Shown: positions 43,503 to 52,544 of the stretch, one piece after another
Layout of the letters: every line of letters starts with the position of its first letter
Position numbering within the stretch: position 1 is the stretch's first letter
NCBI GenBank assembly: GCA_049324835.1
Contig: JBMOMT010000010.1
Span: 1-64,000, forward strand
From: JBMOMT01 sp049324835
Lineage (GTDB): Bacteria > Chloroflexota > Anaerolineae > CAYNKW01
Direction: 5' to 3'
DNA: 64,000 nt
Notes under the pieces: generated by a model
What the model was told of the DNA's origin: nothing
Seen by the model: the letters and a program-made list of their open reading frames with translations, nothing else
The model's database searches: none
Position numbers and translations under genes: made by a program

Positions 43503-43919
43503 ATGGCACAAAAACAGGCGCTGTTCACCAACCTGGTGTTCAACGAACAAGACGAGCCTGCCGAGGTGGTTTTCCTGGAAGGCGAGCCCCATTATATCAT
43601 TCTGGATGCTGGATTCCGTCGGCACGTGGAGGCCAGCCACATCGACCGTCAGGTGATGGCCGCCATCCGGGAGCAGATCCTTTCGCAGCGCGAGTTTGTC
43701 ATCCAGGGTATCCTCCAGATGTTGGGCCAGGACGATCTGTTCACCAAAGCCATGATCGATTCCTCCATCGAGCACCTGGACGAGAGGCTTTACGAGCAGG
43801 GATTGCCAGAAGAAGCGCGTAGCTGGTTGGGTATGCTCGGTTTCAAAGTCGTGGTGAATCACCACGGCGACGTGGTCCGCCTGGACATGCCCAGCCAGGA
43901 GATGCCAGCCGACGAATAA
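43503..43919 (+). CDS. Conserved-looking hypothetical protein
   Basis: A 138-residue soluble acidic protein (MAQKQALFTNLVFNEQDEPA onward) with a central helical segment (HIDRQVMAAIREQILSQREF) and a C-terminal strand region (GFKVVVNHHGDVVRLDMP). No known family recognised. The ATG at 43503 lies 30 bases after the -10 box; the frame is open further upstream, inside the mutase gene. No good ribosome-binding site is seen. It leads a run of transporter, stress and sugar-metabolism genes. Confidence 0.7.
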   Translation: MAQKQALFTNLVFNEQDEPAEVVFLEGEPHYIILDAGFRRHVEASHIDRQVMAAIREQILSQREFVIQGILQMLGQDDLFTKAMIDSSIEHLDERLYEQGLPEEARSWLGMLGFKVVVNHHGDVVRLDMPSQEMPADE

Positions 43920-43957
43920 AAACGGCCACCGGATAACGCCATCAAAGGAGAGAATTC

Positions 43958-45703
43958 GTGAATCGAACCGCCAACCTGCGAGCTATGTTGAGCCACTGCC
44001 TGATGCCACAGCACCAGCGCTGGTTATGGTCGATCCTGCTGGTGTTGGCGGTGATTGTGCTCTGGCGGGGCGGCGATGCCCCGCTGCCGGTGCGCGCTCA
44101 AGGAGGGATCAGCCTGGCAGGCCAGGTGTTGGATCCGCAAGGCCAGCCGGTGCGCGGCGCCGAGATCGTGGTGCGCGAAGGGCGCAGCGGCCTGCCTATC
44201 GCTCTGGCCGAAAGCCAACACAATGGCGTTTTTGTGGTCGACCTGCCCGCCCGCCCTTTTTCCTTTCATCTGGTGTTGGAAATCGATCGCGCCCATTTTG
44301 AGCCTCAAGAACTCGAGTTAGAAACAGAGGATGTGGCCATCCTGAATCTGGGCGAGTCGGTGCGGCTGCCGGACATTCACCTGGAGCGAGATATCACCCC
44401 CGGCTTTTGGGTGGCCGCGTTGGTCTTTGTGGGCGTGCTGGCCCTCATCGCCCTGGAAAAACTACACAACACCATGGCCGCCTTGTTCGGCGCAGCGGTG
44501 GTGTTGGGCACCAGTTTCGTGGGTGGCGCGGTCAATCACCGGCTGTTCATTTTCGATTTTGAACAGGCGTTGGAATACGTACACTTTGACGTGATCTTTT
44601 TGGTCATGGGCATGATGATCGTCATCGGCGTCATCGAGGAGACGGGCATCTTTCAGTGGCTGGCCTATCAGGCCTACCGCCTCTCCGGCGGGCGGGCCTG
44701 GCTGCTGGTGATCATCCTGATGACCATCACCTCGGTGGCCTCGGCCCTGCTGGACAACGTGACCACCATGCTGCTCATGGCGCCCATCACCATCCAGATC
44801 GCGCTATCGGTGGGCATCAACCCCCTATCGCTGCTGATACCGGAGGTGCTGGCCTCCAACGTGGGTGGCATCAGCACCCTCATCGGCACGCCGACCAACA
44901 TTCTCATTGGAGCATATGCCAACCTCACCTTCAACGATTTTGTGCGCCACCTCACACCCGGCGTGTTGCTGGCGCTGGTTGTGCTGACCGTTTACGTGTT
45001 GATCTATTACCGCAAGCAACTTTTTCACCAGGGCGAAGGACTGTCGGACGCGTTGCTGGCGCGCCTCCAGGAGAGCGGGCGCATCACCCAACCAAAAAAG
45101 CTGGCCAAATCGGGCATCGTGTTCGCCGTGATGCTGGTGTTTTTCGTCACCGGCGAGAGCATTCACCTGGAACCGGCGGTGACGGCCATCATGGGCGCGG
45201 TGGCCATCTTGCTGTGGGTAGCGCCCGACATCGACGAGATGATGAAAGTGGTCGACTGGACGACGTTGATGTTCTTTATCGCCCTGTTCATCCTGGTGGG
45301 GTCTATTCAGGAGGTGGGGCTCATCAGCCTGGTCGCCGACGGCATCGGTCGGCTGGTGGGCGACAGCCTGCCGGCGACCATTCTGGTGGTCTCCTGGTCG
45401 GCCGGCATCCTCTCCGGCGTCATCGACAACATCCCCTTTGCCGCGGCCATGTTGCCGGTGGTGGGCTTTTTGACGAGCACGGTGCCCGGCGCAGGCAGCC
45501 AGGTGCTCTATTACAGCCTGTCTATCGGCGCGGCTATGGGCGGCAACAGCACACTCATCGGCGCTTCGGCCAACATGGTGACGGCCGGCATCGCCGAGCG
45601 GGCCGGCTTCCGCATCAGCTATCTGGAATTCCTCAAGGTCGGCGCGCCGGCCACGATCCTGACCGTCGCCACCGGCGTGGTGTGGTTGTTCCTTCACTTT
45701 TGA
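43958..45703 (+). CDS. ArsB/NhaD-superfamily ion transporter with extracytoplasmic N-terminal domain
   Basis: A 581-residue transporter. A first helix or signal sequence (RWLWSILLVLAVIVLWRGG) is followed by a carboxypeptidase-regulatory-like beta domain at about 48-135 (ISLAGQVLDPQGQPVRGAEI) outside the membrane. About eleven helices of the ion transporter superfamily follow, with SALLDNVTTMLLMAPITIQI and NVGGISTLIGTPTNILIGAY and their second-half copies GVIDNIPFAAAMLPVV and GGNSTLIGASANMVTAGIAE. This pattern is that of Na+/H+ antiporters and P-protein/SLC13-like carriers. GTG start with AAAGGAG seven bases upstream. Confidence 0.9.
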   Translation: MNRTANLRAMLSHCLMPQHQRWLWSILLVLAVIVLWRGGDAPLPVRAQGGISLAGQVLDPQGQPVRGAEIVVREGRSGLPIALAESQHNGVFVVDLPARPFSFHLVLEIDRAHFEPQELELETEDVAILNLGESVRLPDIHLERDITPGFWVAALVFVGVLALIALEKLHNTMAALFGAAVVLGTSFVGGAVNHRLFIFDFEQALEYVHFDVIFLVMGMMIVIGVIEETGIFQWLAYQAYRLSGGRAWLLVIILMTITSVASALLDNVTTMLLMAPITIQIALSVGINPLSLLIPEVLASNVGGISTLIGTPTNILIGAYANLTFNDFVRHLTPGVLLALVVLTVYVLIYYRKQLFHQGEGLSDALLARLQESGRITQPKKLAKSGIVFAVMLVFFVTGESIHLEPAVTAIMGAVAILLWVAPDIDEMMKVVDWTTLMFFIALFILVGSIQEVGLISLVADGIGRLVGDSLPATILVVSWSAGILSGVIDNIPFAAAMLPVVGFLTSTVPGAGSQVLYYSLSIGAAMGGNSTLIGASANMVTAGIAERAGFRISYLEFLKVGAPATILTVATGVVWLFLHF

Positions 45704-45721
45704 AAAAGAGAGGAGAACGTC

Positions 45722-46180
45722 ATGGGAAGAATCTTGTGCGCCACCCGAGGCGGCCAGGCCAGCTACCGCAACCAGGATGCCGTCATCACTCTGGCTCAGG
45801 AGCGAAACGATCACATCGTCTTTCTCTACGTAGTCGACACCGATTTTCTGGGCTTCACCGAACGCGCCGTACGGCCCGACGTGGTGGCCACCGAATTGGA
45901 GCGCATGGGCGAGTTCTTGCTGGCGATGGCCTGCGAACGAGCGGCAAAACGAGGCGTGGAAGCTTCTTATTGCATCCGGCATGGTAAACTGATCACTGCT
46001 CTCAAAGAGGCGGCTGTGGAGCAAAAAGCCACCCTGGTGGCGTTGGGCCGGCCCGGCGGCGACGAGAGCCGGTTCCAGTTGGCCAGCCTGGAAAAGTTGA
46101 CCGCCGAGATCACCGAAGAGACCGGCGTGCAAACACGGATCGTCCCGGCGATCACAGACGCCGAAGGAAACCAGCCATAA
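45722..46180 (+). CDS. Universal stress protein (UspA-like)
   Basis: A 152-residue alpha/beta protein: MGRILCATRGGQASYRNQDA, HIVFLYVVDTDFL, then IRHGKLITALKEAAVEQKAT and LVALGRPGGDESRFQLASLE. The fold matches Usp, but the ATP-binding G-2x-G-9x-G-S/T motif is only loosely recognisable in GRPGGDESRF. It follows the ion transporter by 18 bases with AGGAG before the ATG, so it may regulate that transporter, as Usp domains do for several antiporters; this is an inference. Confidence 0.78.
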   Translation: MGRILCATRGGQASYRNQDAVITLAQERNDHIVFLYVVDTDFLGFTERAVRPDVVATELERMGEFLLAMACERAAKRGVEASYCIRHGKLITALKEAAVEQKATLVALGRPGGDESRFQLASLEKLTAEITEETGVQTRIVPAITDAEGNQP

Positions 46181-46205
46181 CACCGCACTTTTGGGGAGCA
46201 TGAGC

Positions 46206-47471
46206 ATGTTACACATTGTGGGCGTCATTCTCGGCGGCGGGCGCGGCACGCGCCTGTATCCACTGACCAAACTGCGGGCCAAACCGGCCGTGCCTCTGGC
46301 CGGCAAATATCGCCTCATCGACGTGCCCATCAGCAATTGCCTGAACTCTGGCATCTCGCGCATATACGTGCTCACCCAGTTTCTCTCGGCCTCGCTGCAT
46401 CGCCACATCTACCAGACCTACAAATTCGATTCCTTTGGCGGCGGTTGGGTGCAGATTCTGGCTGCCGAACAGACTTCCGAGGAAAACTCGGCAAGCTCAG
46501 ACTGGTATCAGGGCACAGCCGACGCCGTGCGTAAACAACTGCGCCACATGCTCTCACCGCAACCCTCGGAGGTGCTCATTCTCTCCGGCGATCACCTGTA
46601 CCGCATGGACTATCGGCCTTTCATCGCTGCCCACCGTAACCACCACGCCGACGTGACCGTGGCCGTGCAGCCGGTGACACGTGAGGCTGCGCCCGACCTG
46701 GGCATCCTCAAGGTCGATGGCTCCAGACACATCGTCGAGTTTGCCGAAAAACCCACAGGCCAGGCGCTGGATAAACTGGTCAGTGGCATCGACCCGCAAA
46801 AGCCCTTCCTGGCCTCTATGGGCATCTATGTCTTTGACCCCGACGTGTTGCTCGATCTGCTGGCAACCCACAAAAAAGACGATTTTGGCAAACACATCCT
46901 GCCGGCAGCCATCCAGAGCCACAACGTTTGCGCCTACCCCTTTGAAGGCTATTGGGAAGACATTGGCACCGTGCGCGCCTATTACGATGCCAACCTCTCC
47001 CTGGCTCTGCCCGACCCACCCTTCGACCTGTACGACCCGGAGCGCCCCATCTACACCCGCCCGCGCTACCTGCCCGGCACCCGCACCGACGATTGCCACC
47101 TGGAGCGGGTCATGCTGTCCGATGGCTGTCTGATCCAGGATGCGGTCATCAGCGATTCGGTCATCGGCCTGCGCAGCATCATCGGCCCCGGCGTGCGTAT
47201 CTCCCGCTCCATCATCATGGGCGCCGATTATTACGAGGACGATACCCGCCGCGCCGCCAACCGGCAAAAGGGCCTGCCCGACATGGGCATCGGCTCCGGC
47301 AGCACCATCGAAGGGGCCATCATCGACAAGAATGCCCACATCGGCCACAACGTCGTCATCCGCCCCCATCCGGATATCATCGACATGGTAGAAGCAGAGC
47401 ATCATGTCATCCGCGATGGCATCGTCATTGTGCCCAAGAACGCCATCATTCCCAATGGAACGATCATCTGA
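46206..47471 (+). CDS. glgC: Glucose-1-phosphate adenylyltransferase
   Basis: A 421-residue ADP-glucose pyrophosphorylase: ILGGGRGTRLYPLTKLRAKP with the catalytic Arg/Lys residues, GKYRLIDVPISNCLNSGI, WYQGTADAVRK, LSGDHLYRMDY, VEFAEKP, FLASMGIYVF and a C-terminal left-handed beta-helix (ISDSVIGLRSIIGPGV). It commits glucose-1-phosphate to glycogen. The ATG at 46206 has GGGGAG seven bases upstream; an ATG at 46200 is too close to that site. With the phosphorylase at the left edge it indicates glycogen cycling. Confidence 0.95.
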   Translation: MLHIVGVILGGGRGTRLYPLTKLRAKPAVPLAGKYRLIDVPISNCLNSGISRIYVLTQFLSASLHRHIYQTYKFDSFGGGWVQILAAEQTSEENSASSDWYQGTADAVRKQLRHMLSPQPSEVLILSGDHLYRMDYRPFIAAHRNHHADVTVAVQPVTREAAPDLGILKVDGSRHIVEFAEKPTGQALDKLVSGIDPQKPFLASMGIYVFDPDVLLDLLATHKKDDFGKHILPAAIQSHNVCAYPFEGYWEDIGTVRAYYDANLSLALPDPPFDLYDPERPIYTRPRYLPGTRTDDCHLERVMLSDGCLIQDAVISDSVIGLRSIIGPGVRISRSIIMGADYYEDDTRRAANRQKGLPDMGIGSGSTIEGAIIDKNAHIGHNVVIRPHPDIIDMVEAEHHVIRDGIVIVPKNAIIPNGTII

Positions 47472-49458
47472 CTCGCGCCAGTCCTCAACCGCTCGTCGGG
47501 GCCACTGCCTGAGCGCCCACGGCAGATGGTGGCTCTTCGCCCTGACACTCGTTCTGCTGGCCGCGTTTGGACTGCGACTGAACCAGCTCGACCGCCAACC
47601 GTTGTGGTGGGACGAGGGCATCAGTCTCTTTTTCGCCCCGCTAGACCTTCGAACCAACGCCGAGCAATGCGTCCAGACCGAAGACGTCAACCCGCCGGTT
47701 TATCGCCTCGCCCTGGGCCAATGGATGCGGTTATTCGGGTCGTCGATCTGGGCCGTGCGGCTGTTCTCTGCCACCCTGGGATGGCTGGCCGTGCCCCTGA
47801 CCTGGCGGCTGGGCAGGTATTTTTGGGGCCGGGCAGAAGCGGCCCTGGCGACGCTGCTGGTGGCGCTATCGCCCTTTCAGATCTATTATTCTCAGGAAGC
47901 CAAAGGCTACATCCTGGTCAACCTGCTGGCGCTGCTGTCGATGACTCTCTGGCTGCGCCTGTTGGCTCACGTTCCCACCGCAGGCAGGGCCAGGCCGGCC
48001 CCGCCGCCGTGGTTGTGGCTGGCCCACGCGCTGGTCACGGCGGCCATGCTGGGCGCACACTATTATTCGGCCCCGCTGGTCTTGGGGCAGAACCTCTGGC
48101 TGCTGGGCCATCTGTTGCCGACTGCAAAGCCCGGCAGCCCCGCCCGGCGGGAAAGCTTACACCGCCTGGGCTGCTGGATCGGTTCCCAGGCGTTGGCCGC
48201 GATGGCGCTGATCGCCTGGCTGTGGCTGACCGTGCCCGGCCTGCTGGACGGCCTGCGACACACCTCCACCAAAGAGGGGGTGCAGGCGCTGGGCTTCCTG
48301 GCCTACCTGCGCCAGGTGTTTCTAGAGTTCAGCGCCGGGCCAGACAACCCCTCGACGGCGGCCACCCTGACGGCGGCCACCCTGACCGGCCTGGCCGGCT
48401 GGGCCATCTGGCGGGCGCGACCATCCGGCAGGCGCAACACATCCACTACGCACCGGCTGGTGGTGGGCTGGTTATTCTTGCCGTTGTTGATCACCTTTCC
48501 CATCCAGTGGCGTTTTCCGTTTTGGGGGGTGCGCTTTTTGTTGTATGCCAGCCCGGCCTTTTACCTGCTGGCTGCGAGCGGACTGGTTCAGATCGCCCGC
48601 CATCACAGGCGCAGCGGGTCGATCCTCGCCCTCGGCGTGCTGCTCATCTGGACGTGGCGCCAACTGTTGCCCGTCGCTGTCCAGGCCAGCCCGGCGGAGG
48701 ATTTTGGCCCGGCGGCCCGTCACCTCCAGGCCCTATCCCAACCGGGCGATGCTTTGGTCTACGGTTACGTCTGGCAGGTGGGTTATCTACACAGTTACTA
48801 CCCGCAGAATACTCTGGACTTTTTTCGCGCCTATTACACCTCTCAAAGCGCCGGCCTGGAGCTACAAACGATCCTGGACTCTCACCCACGGCTGTGGCTG
48901 CTGGGGTATCGCATCGCCGCCAAAGAGAGCCACAACCTGCCCGGCTCCTGGCTGGAAGCGCAGGCCTACAAAGTCGAAGGCGATTGGTACGGCTACCACC
49001 ACCTGGCGTTGTACCTGGCCCCCGATTATCACACCGCGGGCGTGGGCCCTGAAAAAGCCAGCGCCACGTTCGATCATCGCGTAAAACTGTATTATCCACT
49101 CGTCGACGCCCACCTGCAGCCCGGCGATCTGCTGGCCCTGCCGCTGCACTGGCAGACGTTGGCGCCGATGAGGGAAGACTATCATATCTTTGTCCACCTC
49201 GGCACGGCCAACACCCCTCCCCTGGCCCAAAACGACGGCCCGCCGCAAAACGGCCTCAGTCCCACCAGTTCGTGGCAGATCGGCCAGGAACTGCTGGATC
49301 GTCGCACGCTGCACCTGCCCACCGACCTGCCCCCAGGGCGCTATCAGCTCACCCTGGGGCTTTACCGCACTTCAGACGGCAGGCGGCTTCCCGTCGATGG
49401 CCAGACAACCCAGGAGGCCATCCTCCTGGGCCACATAGACATCAGTCCTCGGCCTTGA
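47455..49458 (+). CDS. PMT/ArnT-like membrane glycosyltransferase with C-terminal beta domain
   Basis: A 667-residue polytopic protein. After the first helix (FALTLVLLAAFGLRL) the loop PLWWDEGISLFF carries the DE motif of GT39/GT83 transferases, which use polyprenyl-phosphate sugars. About eleven helices follow to residue 410. A soluble C-terminal part ends with EDYHIFVHLG, PTSSWQIGQELLDRRTLHL and LPPGRYQLTLGLY, a beta-sandwich shared with the next gene. It overlaps the end of glgC by 17 bases. It probably glycosylates an extracytoplasmic protein or polymer. Confidence 0.82.
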   Translation: MERSSDSRQSSTARRGHCLSAHGRWWLFALTLVLLAAFGLRLNQLDRQPLWWDEGISLFFAPLDLRTNAEQCVQTEDVNPPVYRLALGQWMRLFGSSIWAVRLFSATLGWLAVPLTWRLGRYFWGRAEAALATLLVALSPFQIYYSQEAKGYILVNLLALLSMTLWLRLLAHVPTAGRARPAPPPWLWLAHALVTAAMLGAHYYSAPLVLGQNLWLLGHLLPTAKPGSPARRESLHRLGCWIGSQALAAMALIAWLWLTVPGLLDGLRHTSTKEGVQALGFLAYLRQVFLEFSAGPDNPSTAATLTAATLTGLAGWAIWRARPSGRRNTSTTHRLVVGWLFLPLLITFPIQWRFPFWGVRFLLYASPAFYLLAASGLVQIARHHRRSGSILALGVLLIWTWRQLLPVAVQASPAEDFGPAARHLQALSQPGDALVYGYVWQVGYLHSYYPQNTLDFFRAYYTSQSAGLELQTILDSHPRLWLLGYRIAAKESHNLPGSWLEAQAYKVEGDWYGYHHLALYLAPDYHTAGVGPEKASATFDHRVKLYYPLVDAHLQPGDLLALPLHWQTLAPMREDYHIFVHLGTANTPPLAQNDGPPQNGLSPTSSWQIGQELLDRRTLHLPTDLPPGRYQLTLGLYRTSDGRRLPVDGQTTQEAILLGHIDISPRP

Positions 49459-49500
49459 GCCGCGCCAACTGGGGTGCATTTTGTTTTTGGGGCAGCCTGC

Positions 49501-51849
49501 ATGAGTGTACACCGGGAACACAGCACTACGATCTGGATCGGTCTGGGTTTGTTTCTGTTTCTCAGCGCCGTCTACCTGCTGACTTTTACCGGCAGCTATT
49601 ACTCTATCGACGAGATGGCCATGTTCAACATGGCCGAGACCCTGCTCAAAGAAGGCCGTTTTAGCGTCGATCAACTCAACTGGATCGAATGGTCGGGTAT
49701 GCCCATCGGCGCCTACGGGCCTGATGGGCGGCTCTATTGTAAACTGGCCCAGACGCTGTCGTTGGTCGTCCTGCCGCTGGTCTGGCTGGCCCGTCAGGTT
49801 GCGAGCGTCGGAACCATCCAGACAGCCTTCCTGGTCAACGTATTCCTCACCGCCCTGAACGGCCTGTTGATCCTGTGGCTGGGTGTGCGTCTGGGTTACA
49901 AACACCAGTCCAGCCTGGTGGCCGCGCTCATGTTCGGCCTGACCACCATCGCGCTGCCCTACGCCAGAACCTTTTTTTCAGAAACGCTGGCCGGTTTTTG
50001 TCTGCTGGGAGCTTTGGTCCTGCTGGTCGAACCCGATCCTCGGAACGCGCTCTGGCGTCCGATGCTGGCCGGCAGCCTGCTGGGGCTGGCTGCCGCCAGC
50101 CGCCTGATGAACCTGGCGCTCATTCCCTTTTACATCCTCTATCTGATCCTCAAAACTTCAGACACCATCGCGCCATGCGGTGGGGCGCGGCTCTGGCTCA
50201 AGCCGTTGTGGCGGCAGATGCTGGCCTGCTGGCGATCTCTTGCCGCCTTGCTTTTGCCCCTCACCCTCACCGGCATTCTGATCGGCTGGTACAACCTCGG
50301 CCGTTTCGGCAACGTTCTGGAGGCTGGCTACGCTCCCTGGGAGCGCTTTGACGGCAACGTGCTCACCGGTCTCTATACGCTGCTGTTGAGCCCGGGCAAG
50401 AGCCTTTTCCTCTATACGCCCGTCTATCTGCTGTCTCTGTTCCTGCTGCCCCGTTTTCTGAGACAAAACCGCGCCGAAGGCACGCTGATCCTGGCCGTGA
50501 CGGTTGCCTATCTGATCGTGCTCGCCCGCTGGTGGGCCCCCTATGCCGGCTGGTGCTGGGGGCCGCGTTACCTGGTGCCTCTGGCTCCCCTCCTGGCCTT
50601 GCCGCTGCTGGCCCTGGCAGACGCAGCCGCCGGGTCGATCCGCTGGCGCGCCGCAGCGCTGCTGCTGGCGCCCATCAGCCTGGGGGTGCAGCTTCTGGGC
50701 GCAACGGTAGATTTTGCCGAGTGGCTGAGACGCCTGCCCAGCCATCAGGCCCCGCCGGAAAGCCTGATCACGGTATTCGATCCACGTTTCGCCGCCCACC
50801 TGGGCCACACCCAGATGCTGCTGCAGGGCCGCCTGGACCTGGCCTGGCTCCAGCGCCAGGGTTTGGACCCGGTCAACGGCGTCGATTGGCGCGCCCTGCT
50901 ACCACTGTTGGGCCTGCTGGCATTGGCCACCCTCGGATTGCTGGCCGTCATCCGCCTGGGCAGTCGCCCCGTTGCCGTGAGTTTGCTGCTCGCTGGCCTG
51001 TTCGCCCTGCCCGTTGTGACCTGGGCCACGCTGCGCCATTACGCCCAGAACCGACTGACCAGTCGTGAGACGGCGCTGGCCGTCGTAGAGGTGTTGGAGA
51101 GCCATAACCAAACCGGCGACGCCATCCTCTCGGCGGCGGTCACTCACAGCCAGACCTTCCAGAACCTTTACAAGGGCCACCTGCCCATCTACGGGGTGCG
51201 CAACGACCCCCTACCCTACCCGGCCCAGGCCGCCGAACGCCTGGCCCGTTTCACCGATCGCCACCAACGGCTGTGGCTGCTGCTAGAGTGGGCGCCGCCG
51301 CGCGACCCCAACAGCGGCCTGGAGATGTGGCTGGCCCAACGGGCCTTTCACGCCGGAGAATGGGACATGGGCGCGCTACGGCTGTCGCTCTACGATCTGG
51401 GGCCGGCGCCGCCCATCGTCGAACAAGAGTGGCGGCTGGGCAATTCGATAGCCCTGCAAGGCTACGGGCTGTCACCCCTGGCCGTCTCAGCCGGCGAGAT
51501 CGTGCGCCTGAGTCTGATCTGGTCGGCCCGTCAGCCGATGGAACAGGACTATACCGTCTTTGTCCACCTGCTCGACGAGACCGGTCGATTGGTGGCCCAG
51601 GTGGACCGCCAGCCGTGGGGCGGGTTGCGCCCCACGTCGACCTGGCAACCGGGGCAGACGCTCACCGATCGTCACGGCCTGCTGATCGACGAGGGGCTGC
51701 CCGCAGGACACTATCGACTGGCAGTGGGCCTGTACGCCTGGCCCTCCCTGGAACGGCTGCCGGTCGTCGACGCCAGTGGGAACGTCGTCGGCGATCACCT
51801 GCTGTTGCCGGCCATCCAGGTTCTCTCCGAGACGGCAGAGACGCCATAA
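49501..51849 (+). CDS. Large membrane glycosyltransferase-like protein with the same C-terminal domain
   Basis: A 782-residue polytopic protein with about twelve helices. Loop YSIDEMAMFNMAETLLKEGR after the first helix is the equivalent of the GT39-like DE motif. The C-terminal 150 residues form the domain seen in the preceding protein: QDYTVFVHLLD, PTSTWQPGQTLTDRHGLLID, LPAGHYRLAVGLY. The catalytic motif is less canonical than in its neighbour, so its role as a transferase is less sure. A GTG at 49474 could extend it by nine residues. Confidence 0.78.
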   Translation: MSVHREHSTTIWIGLGLFLFLSAVYLLTFTGSYYSIDEMAMFNMAETLLKEGRFSVDQLNWIEWSGMPIGAYGPDGRLYCKLAQTLSLVVLPLVWLARQVASVGTIQTAFLVNVFLTALNGLLILWLGVRLGYKHQSSLVAALMFGLTTIALPYARTFFSETLAGFCLLGALVLLVEPDPRNALWRPMLAGSLLGLAAASRLMNLALIPFYILYLILKTSDTIAPCGGARLWLKPLWRQMLACWRSLAALLLPLTLTGILIGWYNLGRFGNVLEAGYAPWERFDGNVLTGLYTLLLSPGKSLFLYTPVYLLSLFLLPRFLRQNRAEGTLILAVTVAYLIVLARWWAPYAGWCWGPRYLVPLAPLLALPLLALADAAAGSIRWRAAALLLAPISLGVQLLGATVDFAEWLRRLPSHQAPPESLITVFDPRFAAHLGHTQMLLQGRLDLAWLQRQGLDPVNGVDWRALLPLLGLLALATLGLLAVIRLGSRPVAVSLLLAGLFALPVVTWATLRHYAQNRLTSRETALAVVEVLESHNQTGDAILSAAVTHSQTFQNLYKGHLPIYGVRNDPLPYPAQAAERLARFTDRHQRLWLLLEWAPPRDPNSGLEMWLAQRAFHAGEWDMGALRLSLYDLGPAPPIVEQEWRLGNSIALQGYGLSPLAVSAGEIVRLSLIWSARQPMEQDYTVFVHLLDETGRLVAQVDRQPWGGLRPTSTWQPGQTLTDRHGLLIDEGLPAGHYRLAVGLYAWPSLERLPVVDASGNVVGDHLLLPAIQVLSETAETP

Positions 51850-51878
51850 CGAGCCAGCGCCCCGGTTGAGCGGATCAC

Positions 51879-51910
51879 AAAAGCCCGGTCGACATTCCAC
51901 CGGGCTTTTT
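51879..51910. terminator. Bidirectional intrinsic terminator between convergent genes
   Basis: AAAAGCCCGGT (51879-51889) pairs with ACCGGGCTTTT (51899-51909). T runs follow on both strands. It ends the plus-strand run at 51849 and the minus-strand gene at 51930. Confidence 0.9.
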
Positions 51911-51929
51911 GATTCACGGCCGCCCCGTC

Positions 51930-52514
51930 TCATTCACCGGCGCGGCCACGGCCACCCTGGCCTCGACCGCCCCACAGGGGCCGCCCACTCTCATCGCGCA
52001 GGTCGATGCTGCGGCCATCGGAGTGACGTGTCACCTGAGCGGCTTTGAACTCGCCGTCTTCCCAGTAGCCCCGCACCTGGATCTGCTCGCCTGCCTGAAG
52101 GGTAAAACCCTGCCCGGCCATGTACATCGGGCCGGTGCCCACGGTCAGCTCTTCGCCATCGGCGGTCAGGATGACCAGATCCACGCCGTCCGCCGGGGGT
52201 TGCAACACCGTGCCCTGGTACTCGAGCCACTCTTCGGGCGCAGCCTCCAGATTGGCGTACTGCCGCTCTGCCAGGCCGTTGCCCTGCCCGCGCCCCAGAC
52301 CCGATCCAGCCGCCGCGCCGGCATTGCCGTTGCCCTGGCCGTACCCGGTTTCCTGGCCATCGACACCCGCCTGGTGATCGACGCCGTAACCCTGGCCCGC
52401 GCCGCGCGCCTCGGCCACCTGCGACGTTTTGTCCAGCGTTCTGATCACGCCTCCGGCAACCAAAACAGCGAGTAGTCCCACAAATGCCGTCCCCAATAGA
52501 ATCTTTTTTATCAT
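51930..52514 (-). CDS. Secreted Gly-rich protein with C-terminal beta domain, unknown function
   Basis: A 194-residue exported protein: signal or anchor helix (ILLGTAFVGLLAVLVAGGVI), then a low-complexity Gly/Gln/Asn region (GQGNGNAGAAAGSGLGRGQG), then a compact beta domain at about 88-175 (YQGTVLQPPADGVDLVILTA, then GQGFTLQAGEQIQVRGYWED) that looks OB-fold-like. It ends in GGRGQGGRGRAGE. It follows the DUF4405 gene by 30 bases. The ATG at 52514 has AAAGG nine bases upstream; the frame also opens at an ATG at 52523. Confidence 0.72.
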   Translation of the reverse strand: MIKKILLGTAFVGLLAVLVAGGVIRTLDKTSQVAEARGAGQGYGVDHQAGVDGQETGYGQGNGNAGAAAGSGLGRGQGNGLAERQYANLEAAPEEWLEYQGTVLQPPADGVDLVILTADGEELTVGTGPMYMAGQGFTLQAGEQIQVRGYWEDGEFKAAQVTRHSDGRSIDLRDESGRPLWGGRGQGGRGRAGE

Positions 52515-52544
52515 CGTCTTCATCCTTTGTATTTGAGTTCTCGT

